From the NCBI GenBank assembly GCA_003251535.1, contig QKFD01000015.1, forward strand, positions 1 through 39,088: a stretch of DNA of 39,088 nucleotides, in the 5' to 3' direction. The position numbers and the translations under genes were made by a program. This document shows positions 17,308 to 26,527 of the stretch, piece after piece (the stretch's first letter is position 1; every line of letters begins with the position of its first letter). Below the pieces are notes generated by a model that ran no database searches, was not told the DNA's origin, and worked only from the letters and a program-made list of their open reading frames with translations. This DNA comes from Chromatiales bacterium. GTDB taxonomy: Bacteria > Pseudomonadota > Gammaproteobacteria > Thiohalomonadales > Thiohalomonadaceae.

Positions 17308-20300
17308 ATGGCCGAACGGTTCGATATAAGCACACTGAAGTGGCTCAAGGGGGAGATCGACGACACCCTTGAGCAGGCGCGCGTTGCCCTGACCACCTTT
17401 GTGGAAGAAGGGCGTGACGAGAGTCAGATTGGTTTCTGCGTCTCCTATCTCCACCAGGTACGGGGTAGCCTGCAACTGGTGGAGCTGGAGGGTGCCAGTC
17501 AGCTCGCCTCAGAGATGGAACAGGTTGCGAGGGCCCTCGAAGGGGGGCGCATCGGCGACGTAGAGTCGACGGTGGAGGTGCTGATGCGCGCCTTCCTGCA
17601 GCTGCCTGACTATCTGGAGGCGCTACATGACGGATTGGATGACAATCCGGTCATTTTGCTGCCTATTATCAATGAGTTGCGCGTCTCTCGGGGCGAAGCG
17701 GCGCTAACCCAAGCGGCCTTTTTCAATCCCGATCTCACCGCCCTGCCGCCGCCCGCCAAGGCCAAGGTACCCGACCTGCGCCCCGTGGCCGGCAAGGCGC
17801 GTACCTTTTTCCAGACCCACCTCGTTAAGCTCATCCAAGAGAAGGAGCTGGACCAGGGGCTGCGGGCCATTGGCTCGGTCTTCGATAAGCTGCTGACCGT
17901 TACCTCCCATGCCCCCTTACGGCAGTGGCTGTGGGTCTTTGGTGGCTTGACTGAAGGGCTTCGCTCCCACGGTGTGCCCTATGGCAAACCGATCAAACTG
18001 CTGTTCGGTAAGGTGGACCAGGTCCTGCGCCAGCTGTCGGCTGGTGGGGAGCAGGGGATCTCCAGCGAACTCCTGGTGGAGCAGACCAAGGCGGCGCTGT
18101 TCTATGTTGCGGCCTGCCGCAGCGAAGTCCCGCGGATCCAGGAGCTTAAGCACGCCTTCCGGCTCGATGGCGAGGTGCCTAGCGAGACGGTGATCGAGGA
18201 GGCGCGGGCCCGTATGGGCGGTTTCAATACCGCCCTGAAGCGCACCGTTGCCGCCGATCTGATGGAGGAGCTGACCCGGGTCAAGGAGACGCTGGATATC
18301 GTCTCTCGTCGTCCGGATCAGGCGGGTGAGGAGCTGGTCAAGCTGGCCAACGGCCTCTCCACCATCGCCTCCACGGTGGATGTATTAGAGCAGCACGCCC
18401 TGGCCGCCGCGCTGAAACAGCAGATCGAGCTGGTGCAGCAGCTACAAAGCGGTTCTGCCACCATTGCCAATCGGGAGTTGATGGCCATCGCCGAGGCGGT
18501 TCTGGCGGTGGAGTCTGCCCTGGCCGACTGGGGTTCCGGTGGGTTGGTGGATGGCGAACAGCAGGGGGCTGAGCAGGATCCTGCTGAAGCAGAGCACCGT
18601 CGCGTCGTGCGGGTGGTGATGAAGGAGGCAAAGGCCGATCTCATCAACATCAAAGAGGCGATCAACCGTTATCTAGCCGCCCCCGACGACAAAGGTCCGC
18701 TGGGTGAGGTGGAGGTACCGCTGGGCCGCCTGATCGGTGGCATGACCCTGATTGGCTACGATCGTGTGGCGCGGGTACTGCGGGCCTGCCAATGCTTTAT
18801 CCGGGAACGGATGCTGTCGGTTGACCAGGTGCCGGCCGATGAGCAGCTCGATCAGCTGGCCGACGCCCTGACCAGTATCGAGTACTACTTCGAGGCCTTC
18901 GTCGAGAGCCGCGTTCACCCCGCCAGTGCCCTTGAAGTGGCCGAGCGGAGCGTGGCGACCCTGGGATATCCGGTGGATCAGCTGCCGGAGCCACAGGTCT
19001 CGGTACCGGTTGACACCGTTACCCTGCAGGCAGTGCCGGCAACCACCCCGGAAACGATGGTGGCGCAACCCACTGTTGCGGCAGAGCCCGTGCCATCGGC
19101 CCTACCTGAGGTGCCGCCGGTCGCTGCCGCGCCCCCGCCGGAGGCCAAGCCTGCCCCCGCGGTGGCCCTGCCGCCGGATCAGGACGATGAGATCATCGAG
19201 ATCTTCATCGAGGAGGCGGAGGAGCAGTTTGAGAGCATTGCCCAGCTCCTCCCCGCTTGGCGCTCCAACCCGGCCGATGGCGAGTCCCTGAAGGACCTGC
19301 GCCGCTGCTTCCACACCCTTAAGGGGAGTGGTCGCCTGGTGGGGGCCAAAGATCTGGGTGAGTTTGCCTGGGCCTTTGAGAGCCTGCTGAATCGGGTGAT
19401 CGATAACACCATCGTCGCCTCGCCGCTGGTGTTTGAACTGATTGATTACGCCCGTCCGTTGTTGGCCGAGCTGCTGGATGGATTCCGCCACCATACGGAG
19501 ATGGATCCCCACCTGGTGGAGATCCAGGAGCTGGCCCATACCGTAGCGCGGCCCGATGCCCCGGCTGGTTTGACCATACCTAAGCGAGGAGCGGCAGCGG
19601 AAGCCGTGGCCCCGCCGGTGGCGGATGAGGTGGCGGTTCCAGCGGCGCAGCCAGAACCATCCTCAGCGGTCCAGACGATGGACCCGATACTGTTGGAGAT
19701 CTACACCAACGAGTGTCAGGGCCATCTCGATACCGTTGACGCCTTTGTTGAGCACTGTACCTCCCAGGGGGGACGGTGTCGGCTCGATAACGAGCTGGTA
19801 CGGGCACTCCATACCCTGCGCGGGGCCTCTCGTACCGCCGGTGTGCCCCCCATTGCGGAGCTGAGTGGCCTGCTAGAGGAGCACGCCAAGCTACTCCAAA
19901 ATGAGTCGTTACCGCTGTGCGATAACGGTCTTGCCCTACTGCGAGATACCGCGGCGGCCCTGCGTCTATTCTTGGGCGCCCTCGCCAATCCACAGCTGAC
20001 CCCGCCGGACCTGGGGGAGCTTACCCAGTCGGCTCAGGCACTGCTGGATGAGACGCAGCATCGCACCCACCCGACTACGCACAGCGAAGCGCCTGCCTCC
20101 GTGCATCCGCACCTACCCGAAGGTGTGGCTGGCCTAGAGGTGTCTGCGCCAGTGGTGGATCTCACCCCCGCTGCTGAGGAGGTAGCGCCAGAGGAGATCC
20201 CCTCACCTGTTGCCGAGGCGCCAGAGCCTGAGGCCCTTGCCGAGGTGGAGACACCGGCCCCAGCGCAGGAGGAGCCATCCATCTCGCTGGATCAAGAGGT

Positions 20301-23300
20301 GGTGGTCCCCACGCTGCTTGAGGAGGAGTCACTCCCCTCTAGCGAGGCGCTAGAGCCAGAGGCGCCGCTCCACCCCTTCGCGGAGCTGGAGGAGGAGATC
20401 ACCCTCTCTCCTGCTGAGGAGGGGCCGACCCCGCCCTCTAGTAGTGATGATATTTCGGCTGACGAGGCGTTGGCGGCAGAACTGGGGGCCTTGGAGGCCG
20501 CCTGGTTGGAGGAGTCGCAAGAGCCCTCTTACGATCTCCCGTCGATGGCCACAGAGGCCGACATCTCCGCATTTGGGGAGTCCCCAGCCCCGGAGCAGGA
20601 GCTGTCAGCCGCCGCCGAACTGCCCGAGGAGGCGCCACTCACTCCAGCCGAGGAAGAGATCTCGCTGGATGAGATCCCTACCGCTACCTCCGAGGTAGTG
20701 GAGGAGATGCCACCCGCTCCTGCGCCTGAGGAGGCTATAGAGCTTGAAGAGGTAGCCGCATTCCCAGAAATGGAGGCGGCGGAGCCCGCAGAACTAGAGG
20801 AGACCGCGGAGCTAGAGGCGACCGCGGAGCTAGAGGCGACGGTAGAGCTTGAAGGGCTAGGCGAGCCTGAAGAGATCGCACTTAGCACCTCCCCCGAACC
20901 TGAGCTATCTGAGGCTGAAGAGGGCCTTGGTGAGGCAGCGGTTGCCGCAGAGACCGCAGAGATCCCCATGGTTGGGATCGAATCGGCTGAGGGTGAGGCG
21001 ACCGAAGAGTATCAACTCGATGCCCTGCTCCCCGCTTGGGATACCTCCATGGACGAGGGGGTATTGGATGAGTCGGTGGAGGAGGGGGACATCCCCGATG
21101 TGCCGGATACCGGTGGTGATCTTGCCGCTGAGGCGGCCGCCCTAGAGGCGGCGTGGCTGAACGAGATCCCCGGGGCGATCGACCTCCCAGAAGGTGGCTT
21201 ACCGCTAGACGGGCTCCATTTCGAGGGTGAGGAGCTAACGGCAGAGCATGACGCCGAGGGTCCCGCCGCTGCCGAGGACGAGGCAGTGGAGGAGGAGGCC
21301 GATGTTGGCCAGTTTGACCTGGCGGCCCATGCCGAGGCGACGGAGGCCGCCGAAGAGGTGGACTTCGCACGCCTGCTGACCGACTCCTGGCCTACCTCTC
21401 CTACCGATGAGGAGGCAGACCTGTCTGCGCTCGCGCCTGACCAACCGCCGGCCTTCGCCGAGCCGGAGGGTGAGGACGAGGAGGCACTCGCTACGCTGGA
21501 GGCGTTGCTGAGCGAGGAGGTGGCAGAGGAGCCGCCGGCGCTAGAGATCGCCGAGGTGGTTCAACCCTTCGAGCCCGAGCAGACTCAGCTGCCCACGGCG
21601 CCTACCGCGCCTGCGCTATCGGTGGAGGAGTACGACCCAGAGCTGCTGGAGATCTTCCTTGAAGAGGCCGCTGAGATCCTCGACGAGTCGGAGCGTCAGC
21701 TGCAGGCACTACGCAGCAAGCCGGGGGCTCGGAACAATATTGAGGCACTCCAGCGCTCCCTCCACACCTTAAAGGGTGGGGCCCGCATGGCGGGGGTCGG
21801 CGCCATCGCCGATCTAAGCCATGAGGTGGAGACCCTGCTGGCCCGTGCGACCGATGGCCTGACCCAGATCACCGGGGCGACCATCGAGCTACTGGAGCGG
21901 ACCGGCGACCGTCTGATGCAGATGGTGGATGCCCTGCGCAATCAGGGGACGATGCCGGTCGGCGACGACCTCTTGGTGCAGCTGAAGGCGGCTATCGCCG
22001 GGCAGCCAGCGGCAGAGGCAGCCCCCGCCGCAGTGGCGACAGAGCTACCACCACCGCCAGTGGCAGCAGCAGGGCTTGAAGCCGCAGGGATGGCGGGCGA
22101 GGTCGGGGAGTATGACGCCGACCTGCTGGAGATCTTCCTTGAGGAGGCGGGTGAGATCCTCGACAGCGCCGAGGTCCAGCTCCAGCAGTGGAAGCAGGAG
22201 CCCGGTGGACGCGAGGCGATTGAGGTCCTCAACCGCCTGCTGCATACCCTCAAGGGCGGCGCGCGCATGGCGGGTATTACCGCCATCGCCGATCTAAGCC
22301 ACGAGGTGGAGACCCTGCTCAACCGGGTGGTTGACGGCCATGTGGTGGTCTCCCATGGCCTCATCGGCCTGCTCCAGGTGACCGTGGATCGCCTGGTGCA
22401 GATGCTCGACCAGGTCAAGCGCGGCGCCCCCTTAGTCTCTGGCGACGATCTGGTGCAGAGCCTCCGGGTACTGGGGTCGAGCGATCCCTTTGCCTACCGC
22501 TATGAGGAGGATCTCTCACCGCCCGTCGAGCTGGAGGTGAATGAGCACGTAGCGCCTCGGGTGGTGGAAGAAGAGCCCCCAGTGGTGGTGGTTGCGGCTG
22601 AGCCGATCCCAGAGCCTGAACCGGAACCGGTAGCGCCGCCGCTTACCCCTGCGTTGGAGCCGGAGCCGGCCCCGCTGGAGCAGGATCGGCGCGTCGCCTC
22701 CCGCATCCGTCAAGAGATGGTGCGGGTACGGGCCGACCTGTTCGATGGCCTGGTCAACATGGCCGGTGAGGCGAGTATCTATCGCTCGCGTATCGGCCAG
22801 CAGATCAACCAGTTCCGCGGTAACTTCCAAGAGTTGGACGAGACGGTCAACCGTCTGCGGGAGCAGCTGCGTCAGTTGGAGATTGAATCCGAGGCGCAGA
22901 TTCAGTCCCGTTATGAGGAGGCCAATAATCAGGCCGATTTCGACCCGCTGGAGTTTGACCGCTTCACCCGGATGCAGCAGCTCTCTCGCTCCATCTCTGA
23001 GTCGCTGAATGACTTGGTATCGTTGCAGACCATGATGCAGTCGGTGGTCCGCGAGGCCGAGACGCTGCTGTTGCAACAGTCCCGTATCAACACCGAGCTG
23101 CAAGAGGGGTTGATGCAGGCGCGGATGTTGCCGCTAGTGGAGCAGGCGCCACGCCTGCGGCGCGTCGTGCGGCAGGCCTGCGCCGATCTCGGACGGCAGG
23201 CGGAGCTGCACTTCGGTGGGGCCGAGGTTGAGCTGGACCGCTCGGTCTTGGAGCGCATGTTGGCGCCGTTGGAGCATCTGCTGCGGAACGCCGTGGCCCA

Positions 23301-24540
23301 CGGTATCGAGCCACCCGACGAGCGCCAGGCCAAGAGCAAAAAGCCGGTGGGAGAGATCCTCATCTCCCTGGCGCGAGAAGGGGCTGAGATCGTCATCCGG
23401 GTGAAGGATGACGGCCGCGGTATCGATCTGGGCGTGGTGCGGCGTAAGGCCATCGAGCGTGGTCTGCTCTCGCCTGGTACGGAGCTGTCCGACCGCGAAG
23501 TGATGCAGTTCATCCTTGAGTCTGGCTTCTCCACCGCCCAGGTGTTGACCCAGGTGGCAGGCCGCGGTGTTGGCATGGATGTGGTCAACAGCGAGGTAAA
23601 GCAGCTGGGCGGCTCGTTGGAGATCGACTCTCGCTTCGGCGATGGCACCATCTTCACCATCCGTCTGCCGTTGACCCTGGCGGTGAGCCGCGCCCTGCTT
23701 ATCCAGAGCGGTGACGAGATATTTGCCATCCCGCTGCTCAGTATCCAGGGTATTGTCCGTGTCACCCAGGAGGAGCTTTCCGTCCTGCGGCAACAGCAGC
23801 CGGCGCTCTACTCGTGGTTGGGACAGGCCTATCAGTTGCTGCCGCTAACCCAGTTGGTGGGGAATAGCGGCGTCAGCCCAACCTCCGCCGGCGATAGCGC
23901 CAAGCGGCCGCTGGTGCTCGCCCAGACTGGTGAACACCGCGTGGCCCTGGAGGTGGATAGCATCATCGGCAGCCGCGAAGTGGTGGTGAAGTCCCTCGGG
24001 GCGCAGCTCGCTTCGCTGCACGGGATCTCCGGTGCCACCATCCTGGGCGACGGGGCGGTGGCGATGATCCTCGACCTACCCAACCTGATCCGCCAAGGTA
24101 TCGCCCGTCCCCATCTGTTCCAGGCGGCGGAGAAGGAGGCGGCGCCGAAGCAGCCTACGGTCATGGTGGTGGACGACTCCATCACTGTGCGTCGCGTCAC
24201 CCAGCGCCTGCTGGAGCGCAACGACATCGTGGCGCTCACCGCCAAGGATGGTATCGAGGCGCTGTCGCTACTGGAGGAGCAGATGCCGGATGTGATGCTG
24301 CTCGATATCGAGATGCCGCGTATGGATGGTTACGAGTTGGCGACCGCCATCCGCAACAACGAGCGGCTGCGTCACATCCCGCTCATCATGATCACCTCCC
24401 GTACCGGCGACAAGCATCGTCAGCGGGCCCTCGATATTGGTGTGGATCGCTACCTGGGCAAGCCCTATCAAGAGAGCGATCTGCTGGACAACATCAAGGC
24501 GCTGCTGGGTGGTCGGCAGGCCGCTCGGGCAGCGGATTAA
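17308..24540 (+). CDS. chpA: Chemosensory hybrid histidine kinase ChpA (CheA/CheY fusion, multiple Hpt)
   Basis: 2410 residues (about 2470 in P. aeruginosa). Hpt-like segments with a phosphorylatable histidine are at His49 (HQVRGS), His669 (HTLKGS), His835 (HTLRGA), His1486 and His1646 (both HTLKGGARMAG). Two further helical segments near 344 and 472 look like Hpt remnants without histidine. The last two Hpt domains are a tandem duplicate. Residues about 920-1435 form a very acidic Glu, Ala and Pro-rich linker. The CheA core follows: dimerisation around 1835-1935, N-box His1990 and Asn1994, G1 DDGRG (2034-2038), G2 GRGVGMD (2085-2091). A CheW-like domain (about 2125-2260) and a receiver domain with Asp2333 and Lys2385 end the protein. 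It phosphorylates PilG and PilH. It follows pilJ by 39 bases. Confidence 0.95.
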   Translation: MAERFDISTLKWLKGEIDDTLEQARVALTTFVEEGRDESQIGFCVSYLHQVRGSLQLVELEGASQLASEMEQVARALEGGRIGDVESTVEVLMRAFLQLPDYLEALHDGLDDNPVILLPIINELRVSRGEAALTQAAFFNPDLTALPPPAKAKVPDLRPVAGKARTFFQTHLVKLIQEKELDQGLRAIGSVFDKLLTVTSHAPLRQWLWVFGGLTEGLRSHGVPYGKPIKLLFGKVDQVLRQLSAGGEQGISSELLVEQTKAALFYVAACRSEVPRIQELKHAFRLDGEVPSETVIEEARARMGGFNTALKRTVAADLMEELTRVKETLDIVSRRPDQAGEELVKLANGLSTIASTVDVLEQHALAAALKQQIELVQQLQSGSATIANRELMAIAEAVLAVESALADWGSGGLVDGEQQGAEQDPAEAEHRRVVRVVMKEAKADLINIKEAINRYLAAPDDKGPLGEVEVPLGRLIGGMTLIGYDRVARVLRACQCFIRERMLSVDQVPADEQLDQLADALTSIEYYFEAFVESRVHPASALEVAERSVATLGYPVDQLPEPQVSVPVDTVTLQAVPATTPETMVAQPTVAAEPVPSALPEVPPVAAAPPPEAKPAPAVALPPDQDDEIIEIFIEEAEEQFESIAQLLPAWRSNPADGESLKDLRRCFHTLKGSGRLVGAKDLGEFAWAFESLLNRVIDNTIVASPLVFELIDYARPLLAELLDGFRHHTEMDPHLVEIQELAHTVARPDAPAGLTIPKRGAAAEAVAPPVADEVAVPAAQPEPSSAVQTMDPILLEIYTNECQGHLDTVDAFVEHCTSQGGRCRLDNELVRALHTLRGASRTAGVPPIAELSGLLEEHAKLLQNESLPLCDNGLALLRDTAAALRLFLGALANPQLTPPDLGELTQSAQALLDETQHRTHPTTHSEAPASVHPHLPEGVAGLEVSAPVVDLTPAAEEVAPEEIPSPVAEAPEPEALAEVETPAPAQEEPSISLDQEVVVPTLLEEESLPSSEALEPEAPLHPFAELEEEITLSPAEEGPTPPSSSDDISADEALAAELGALEAAWLEESQEPSYDLPSMATEADISAFGESPAPEQELSAAAELPEEAPLTPAEEEISLDEIPTATSEVVEEMPPAPAPEEAIELEEVAAFPEMEAAEPAELEETAELEATAELEATVELEGLGEPEEIALSTSPEPELSEAEEGLGEAAVAAETAEIPMVGIESAEGEATEEYQLDALLPAWDTSMDEGVLDESVEEGDIPDVPDTGGDLAAEAAALEAAWLNEIPGAIDLPEGGLPLDGLHFEGEELTAEHDAEGPAAAEDEAVEEEADVGQFDLAAHAEATEAAEEVDFARLLTDSWPTSPTDEEADLSALAPDQPPAFAEPEGEDEEALATLEALLSEEVAEEPPALEIAEVVQPFEPEQTQLPTAPTAPALSVEEYDPELLEIFLEEAAEILDESERQLQALRSKPGARNNIEALQRSLHTLKGGARMAGVGAIADLSHEVETLLARATDGLTQITGATIELLERTGDRLMQMVDALRNQGTMPVGDDLLVQLKAAIAGQPAAEAAPAAVATELPPPPVAAAGLEAAGMAGEVGEYDADLLEIFLEEAGEILDSAEVQLQQWKQEPGGREAIEVLNRLLHTLKGGARMAGITAIADLSHEVETLLNRVVDGHVVVSHGLIGLLQVTVDRLVQMLDQVKRGAPLVSGDDLVQSLRVLGSSDPFAYRYEEDLSPPVELEVNEHVAPRVVEEEPPVVVVAAEPIPEPEPEPVAPPLTPALEPEPAPLEQDRRVASRIRQEMVRVRADLFDGLVNMAGEASIYRSRIGQQINQFRGNFQELDETVNRLREQLRQLEIESEAQIQSRYEEANNQADFDPLEFDRFTRMQQLSRSISESLNDLVSLQTMMQSVVREAETLLLQQSRINTELQEGLMQARMLPLVEQAPRLRRVVRQACADLGRQAELHFGGAEVELDRSVLERMLAPLEHLLRNAVAHGIEPPDERQAKSKKPVGEILISLAREGAEIVIRVKDDGRGIDLGVVRRKAIERGLLSPGTELSDREVMQFILESGFSTAQVLTQVAGRGVGMDVVNSEVKQLGGSLEIDSRFGDGTIFTIRLPLTLAVSRALLIQSGDEIFAIPLLSIQGIVRVTQEELSVLRQQQPALYSWLGQAYQLLPLTQLVGNSGVSPTSAGDSAKRPLVLAQTGEHRVALEVDSIIGSREVVVKSLGAQLASLHGISGATILGDGAVAMILDLPNLIRQGIARPHLFQAAEKEAAPKQPTVMVVDDSITVRRVTQRLLERNDIVALTAKDGIEALSLLEEQMPDVMLLDIEMPRMDGYELATAIRNNERLRHIPLIMITSRTGDKHRQRALDIGVDRYLGKPYQESDLLDNIKALLGGRQAARAAD
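20785..20856 (+). repeat. 18-base tandem repeat within the chpA linker
   Basis: Four 18-base units encode the hexapeptide series PAELEE, TAELEA, TAELEA, TVELEG (residues 1160-1183). Units two and three (20803-20820 and 20821-20838) are identical. This is coding repeat expansion inside the acidic ChpA linker and could vary in copy number between strains. Confidence 0.85.
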
Positions 24541-24552
24541 AGGGGCAACGCC

Positions 24553-25053
24553 ATGAGCGGACCGCAGCAAGATGCGTTTCAACCGAAAACGCGGATCCAG
24601 GCCGTCGTCCGTTGTCTCCTGATCCCTCTCAACCAGGAGTTCCTGCTCACCCCCAGCACCACGGTGGCCGAGGTCACCGTAGGGGGGGTGCTCGATCCGG
24701 TACAGAATGCCCCTGCCTGGTTACTTGGTATTATGGGGTGGCGGGGTCGGCGGGTGCCGCTCATCGATTTTGAGCTGGTGGCGGGGATCTCCAAGACCCC
24801 TAGCGCCACAGGTCGAGTCGTGGTGCTCAACACCTTGGGCGGAAATCCGCATATTCCCTTTATTGCATTGCCGGTGGTGGGTATTCCGCGCCTATTCCCG
24901 GCTGATCCAAAAAGCGTCAGCAGTGCTGGCGAGCGAGTGGGCGGGGTGGCGCTTTGGGTAAAGGCGGGGGAGAGCCCGGCGCTGATTCCGGATATCGACG
25001 CTCTGGAGGGTCTGCTCAGTCGGTTGAATCTCAAGCTGACCGCAACTCGATAG
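24553..25053 (+). CDS. chpC: CheW-like protein ChpC
   Basis: 166 residues, a single CheW-like domain. A strand region with CLLIPLNQEFLLTPSTTVAEV is followed by APAWLLGIMGWRGRRVPLIDFE, the CheW core pattern. In P. aeruginosa the gene order is chpA-chpB-chpC and ChpC is a second CheW-like adaptor that may link other receptors to ChpA. Here it begins 12 bases after chpA, with no chpB methylesterase between them. The assignment rests on domain and position; it could equally be called a second PilI-like protein. Confidence 0.82.
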   Translation: MSGPQQDAFQPKTRIQAVVRCLLIPLNQEFLLTPSTTVAEVTVGGVLDPVQNAPAWLLGIMGWRGRRVPLIDFELVAGISKTPSATGRVVVLNTLGGNPHIPFIALPVVGIPRLFPADPKSVSSAGERVGGVALWVKAGESPALIPDIDALEGLLSRLNLKLTATR

Positions 25054-25075
25054 AGAAAAAACGAGGCTCGATGCC

Positions 25076-25783
25076 ATGAAATCGATGCATCAACGCGGGG
25101 GCACGTGGGCTGTTCTTTTCATCGCCGCGGCTATTGGCGGTGCGAGCATGACGGCATACGCCAACGAACAGGAGCGCCAGGAGATCCTGGGGCGCATTCA
25201 GCAGGTGGTCACCAAACCGGAGGCCTACAAGGCAGCCATTGTTGCCGGAAAAGAGCGCTCCGTACTCTGTGGTTATTGCCATGGTGTCGATGGCAACAGC
25301 ACCAAACCCGATATCCCCAATCTGGCCGGTCAGAACCCTGCCTATCTACTCCAGCAGGTGGAGAAGTTCGCCGATGGCCGCCGCATCAACTTCGTGATGC
25401 AGAATCTGGCCAAGGAGTTCACCATGGAGGATAAGGTCAATCTGTCGCTCTACTACGCCAGCCAGAAGGTACGGCAGGAGGAGGCCGATGCGGAACTGGC
25501 GGCCAAGGGGCGAGAGCTCTTCTCCCACACCTGCCAGCGCTGCCACGGTATCGATGGGCATGGTGAAGAGGGGTATGCCCGCATTGCCGGCCAACGCCAG
25601 CAGTATGTGCAGACCACTTTAAAGCGGTTCCGCGAGAATGCCCGCAACAAGAAGGCCAATCTCTCAGTGGATGAGGTGAAGCGCTCCAACGAGTCGATGG
25701 AGATGTACACCCAGTTCTTGAGCGATGACGACATCGAGGCCCTTGCTGCCCACATCGCTACCCTGCGTCCCGCCTCTCTCTAG
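25076..25783 (+). CDS. Diheme cytochrome c4 family protein
   Basis: 235 residues. A signal peptide (basic start, hydrophobic 11-27, cleavage probably after the Ala of TAYA) exports it to the periplasm. There are two heme c sites, CGYCH (65-69) and CQRCH (153-157). Met108 in FVMQN and Met208 or Met210 near the C-terminus are likely axial ligands. Cytochrome c4 carries electrons from the bc1 complex to terminal oxidases. It begins 22 bases after chpC; a functional link with chemosensing is not shown and it may simply share the transcript. An alternative ATG at 25085 is possible. It converges on rsmE with only 9 bases between stops. Confidence 0.88.
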   Translation: MKSMHQRGGTWAVLFIAAAIGGASMTAYANEQERQEILGRIQQVVTKPEAYKAAIVAGKERSVLCGYCHGVDGNSTKPDIPNLAGQNPAYLLQQVEKFADGRRINFVMQNLAKEFTMEDKVNLSLYYASQKVRQEEADAELAAKGRELFSHTCQRCHGIDGHGEEGYARIAGQRQQYVQTTLKRFRENARNKKANLSVDEVKRSNESMEMYTQFLSDDDIEALAAHIATLRPASL

Positions 25784-25792
25784 CAACATCCC

Positions 25793-26527
25793 TCAAACCG
25801 CACCCAGATCGCCCCAAAGGGTCTGGAGTGCGGCAAGGGCGGTGACCGCCGCCGTCTCTGTCCGCAGGATCCGCGGTCCAAGCCGCACCCCTTGGTAACC
25901 CGCCTGTAGCGCGGCCTCCAGCTCCTCCGGCGCCCAGCCCCCTTCCGGTCCAATGAGCAGCACTACCTGATCGCTCCGTGGTAGTTGGGGGAGGCCGTTA
26001 TGGGCCCGGGGATCTAGGATCAGACCCAGGCCACTGGGTGGCTGCGCCAACCACTGTGCTGGGGGCTGTGGTGGATCGATAGAGGGGAGCCGGCTGCGGC
26101 CACACTGCTCACAGGCGGCGATGATGACCCCCTGCCAGTGGCGCAAGCGGGTCTCTGCTCGGGCGGCGTCCAGCTGTACCACGGACCGCTCAGCCGCCAG
26201 CGGCACAATGTGGTTGACCCCCAGCTCCACCGCCTTTTGCAGGGTATAGTCCATCCGTTCACCGCGGGAGATCCCCTGCGCCAGGGTGAGCTGTAGTGGT
26301 GACTCCGGTGTGGCGACCAACGCCTCCTCCACTGTCGCGCTGGCCCCCTGTTTATGGCAACGCAACAGTTGTGCAGAGAACTCACGGCCGGAGCCGTCAA
26401 ACAGTCGCAAGGTTGCCCCGGGGCGCAAGCGCAGGACCCGGGTAATGTGATTGGCCACCTCACTCCCCAGCTCCACTTCGGTGCCGGGGGTGAGGGGCGT
26501 AGCGACATAGAGGCGCGGGACCCGCAC
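25793..26527 (-). CDS. rsmE: 16S rRNA (uracil-1498-N3)-methyltransferase
   Basis: 244 residues. It methylates U1498 of 16S rRNA using S-adenosylmethionine. An N-terminal PUA-like RNA-binding domain (about 1-70) is followed by a SPOUT knot domain with LLIGPEGGWAPEELE and RILRTETAAVTALAAL, both family signatures. The start is GTG at 26527, directly next to the TGA of metF (TGAGTG), so the two are translationally coupled. Its SAM dependence fits its place after the SAM-cycle genes. Confidence 0.93.
   Translation of the reverse strand: MRVPRLYVATPLTPGTEVELGSEVANHITRVLRLRPGATLRLFDGSGREFSAQLLRCHKQGASATVEEALVATPESPLQLTLAQGISRGERMDYTLQKAVELGVNHIVPLAAERSVVQLDAARAETRLRHWQGVIIAACEQCGRSRLPSIDPPQPPAQWLAQPPSGLGLILDPRAHNGLPQLPRSDQVVLLIGPEGGWAPEELEAALQAGYQGVRLGPRILRTETAAVTALAALQTLWGDLGAV

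Noticed and set aside
20060-21620. Possible frameshift or foreign insertion in the chpA linker
   Set aside because: The frame is continuous and the codon usage is similar; acidic linkers are known in ChpA proteins, so it is treated as a genuine linker.
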